A stretch of 64,000 nucleotides of DNA from Xanthobacter oligotrophicus (GTDB taxonomy: Bacteria; Pseudomonadota; Alphaproteobacteria; Rhizobiales; Xanthobacteraceae), in assembly GCF_008364685.1 (NCBI RefSeq), contig NZ_VTTL01000002.1, positions 402,188 through 466,187 of the forward strand, given 5' to 3'. Position 1 is the first letter of the stretch. Every line of letters starts with the position of its first letter. The notes under the pieces are model-generated. The model was not told the DNA's origin. It ran no database searches and saw only the letters and a program-made list of their open reading frames with translations. Shown here one piece after another: positions 63,579 through 64,000 of this stretch. The position numbers and the translations under genes were made by a program.

Positions 63579-64000
63579 ATACAGACCGTTGGCAGCGACG
63601 AGTTCCAGGACATCCGCGACGCCGTGCGCGCCCTGTGCGCGGACTTTCCCGCCGAGTATCACCGCAAGGTGGACGAGGCCCGCGCCTATCCGGAACAATT
63701 CGTCGATGCCCTCACCAAGGCCGGCTGGATGGCCGCGCTGATCCCCGAGGAGTACGGCGGCTCCGGCCTCGGCCTCACCGAGGCCTCCGTGATCATGGAG
63801 GAGATCAACCGCGCCGGCGGCAATTCGGGGGCCTGCCACGGCCAGATGTACAACATGAACACGCTGGTGCGGCACGGCTCGGAAGAACAACGCCGGCGCT
63901 ATCTGCCGAAGATCGCCGCCGGCGAATTGCGGCTCCAGTCCATGGGCGTCACCGAGCCCACCACCGGCACCGACACCACCAGGATCAAGACCACGGCGGT
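63579..64000 (+). CDS. Acyl-CoA dehydrogenase, N-terminal part (partial at window end)
   Basis: The open frame runs off the window. Seen: SDEFQDIRDAVRALCADFP, GWMAALIPEEYGGSGLGLTEASVIMEEI, GQMYNMNTLVRHGSEEQRRRYLPKIAAGE and GVTEPTTGTDTT, the N-terminal and first beta domain of FAD-dependent acyl-CoA dehydrogenases. Similarity begins at an ATA codon (63579) that has GAGG nine bases upstream; the next ordinary start in frame, GTG 63624, would cut into the conserved first helix. The true start is unresolved. Probably beta-oxidation-type desaturation in the same pathway. Confidence 0.85.
   Translation, partial: MQTVGSDEFQDIRDAVRALCADFPAEYHRKVDEARAYPEQFVDALTKAGWMAALIPEEYGGSGLGLTEASVIMEEINRAGGNSGACHGQMYNMNTLVRHGSEEQRRRYLPKIAAGELRLQSMGVTEPTTGTDTTRIKTTA

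Overview
The window is GC-rich, densely packed bacterial DNA. Gene content points to an alphaproteobacterium of the Hyphomicrobiales, plausibly Xanthobacteraceae (Xanthobacter/Azorhizobium-like). It carries a calcium-type methanol dehydrogenase gene cluster (mxa), a BioZ-type biotin operon and Hyphomicrobiales-style palindromic repeats. The placement is inferred from gene content; no 16S or other marker gene is present. I found no rRNA, tRNA or CRISPR array.

Left part (1-10 kb): a type I restriction-modification operon (hsdR tail, hsdM, hsdS) is followed by an Mrr-type nuclease and by a tyrosine-recombinase remnant, which looks like the edge of a mobile island. Next come a flavin oxidoreductase, two transcription-factor genes of the GreA/Rnk fold, a 212-bp IS5-like MITE with a TCA target duplication, three copies of a TGCAACCGGTTGCA-type palindrome and an AraC regulator. 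From 9 to 15.2 kb a LysR regulator diverges from an MFS transporter followed by apnO, a RuBisCO-like protein (oiaX) and oiaK, which together form a D-apionate degradation route. A Cu/Zn superoxide dismutase follows.

Middle part (16-31.5 kb): a tightly overlapping bioFDAZ operon without bioB, an isoquinoline-1-oxidoreductase-type molybdenum hydroxylase (iorAB), a VIT-family transporter, a 2Fe-2S ferredoxin, an acireductone-synthase homologue, a FIST-domain protein, an aldo/keto reductase and two small unknowns. From 28.8 to 43.3 kb lies a full methanol-oxidation locus. The two-component system mxaZYX reads leftward and the structural/maturation operon mxaFJGI-RSACKLD plus a beta-propeller gene reads rightward, separated by a roughly 0.6-kb AT-rich regulatory region. 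MxaF/MxaI form the dehydrogenase, MxaG is its cytochrome, MxaJ a periplasmic partner, and MxaRSACKL are needed for calcium insertion and maturation.

Right part (43.4-64 kb): a catabolic accessory region. It begins with deletion debris: a binding-protein gene fused in frame to the back half of a LivF ATPase gene, beside a GntR regulator, and an SDR gene lacking its catalytic middle. Intact genes follow: FAH-family hydrolase, VOC protein, two thiolases, two alpha/beta-hydrolase-fold proteins with Ala at the nucleophile position, an MBL hydrolase, a GST, two NTF2-like proteins, a complete Liv-type ABC importer, a two-subunit CoA transferase, an IclR regulator, a second CoA-transferase family protein and the start of an acyl-CoA dehydrogenase. 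Three TGTCC-N7-GGACA palindromes around the IclR gene tie the CoA transferase and second thiolase into one candidate regulon. The substrate of this route cannot be read from the sequence.
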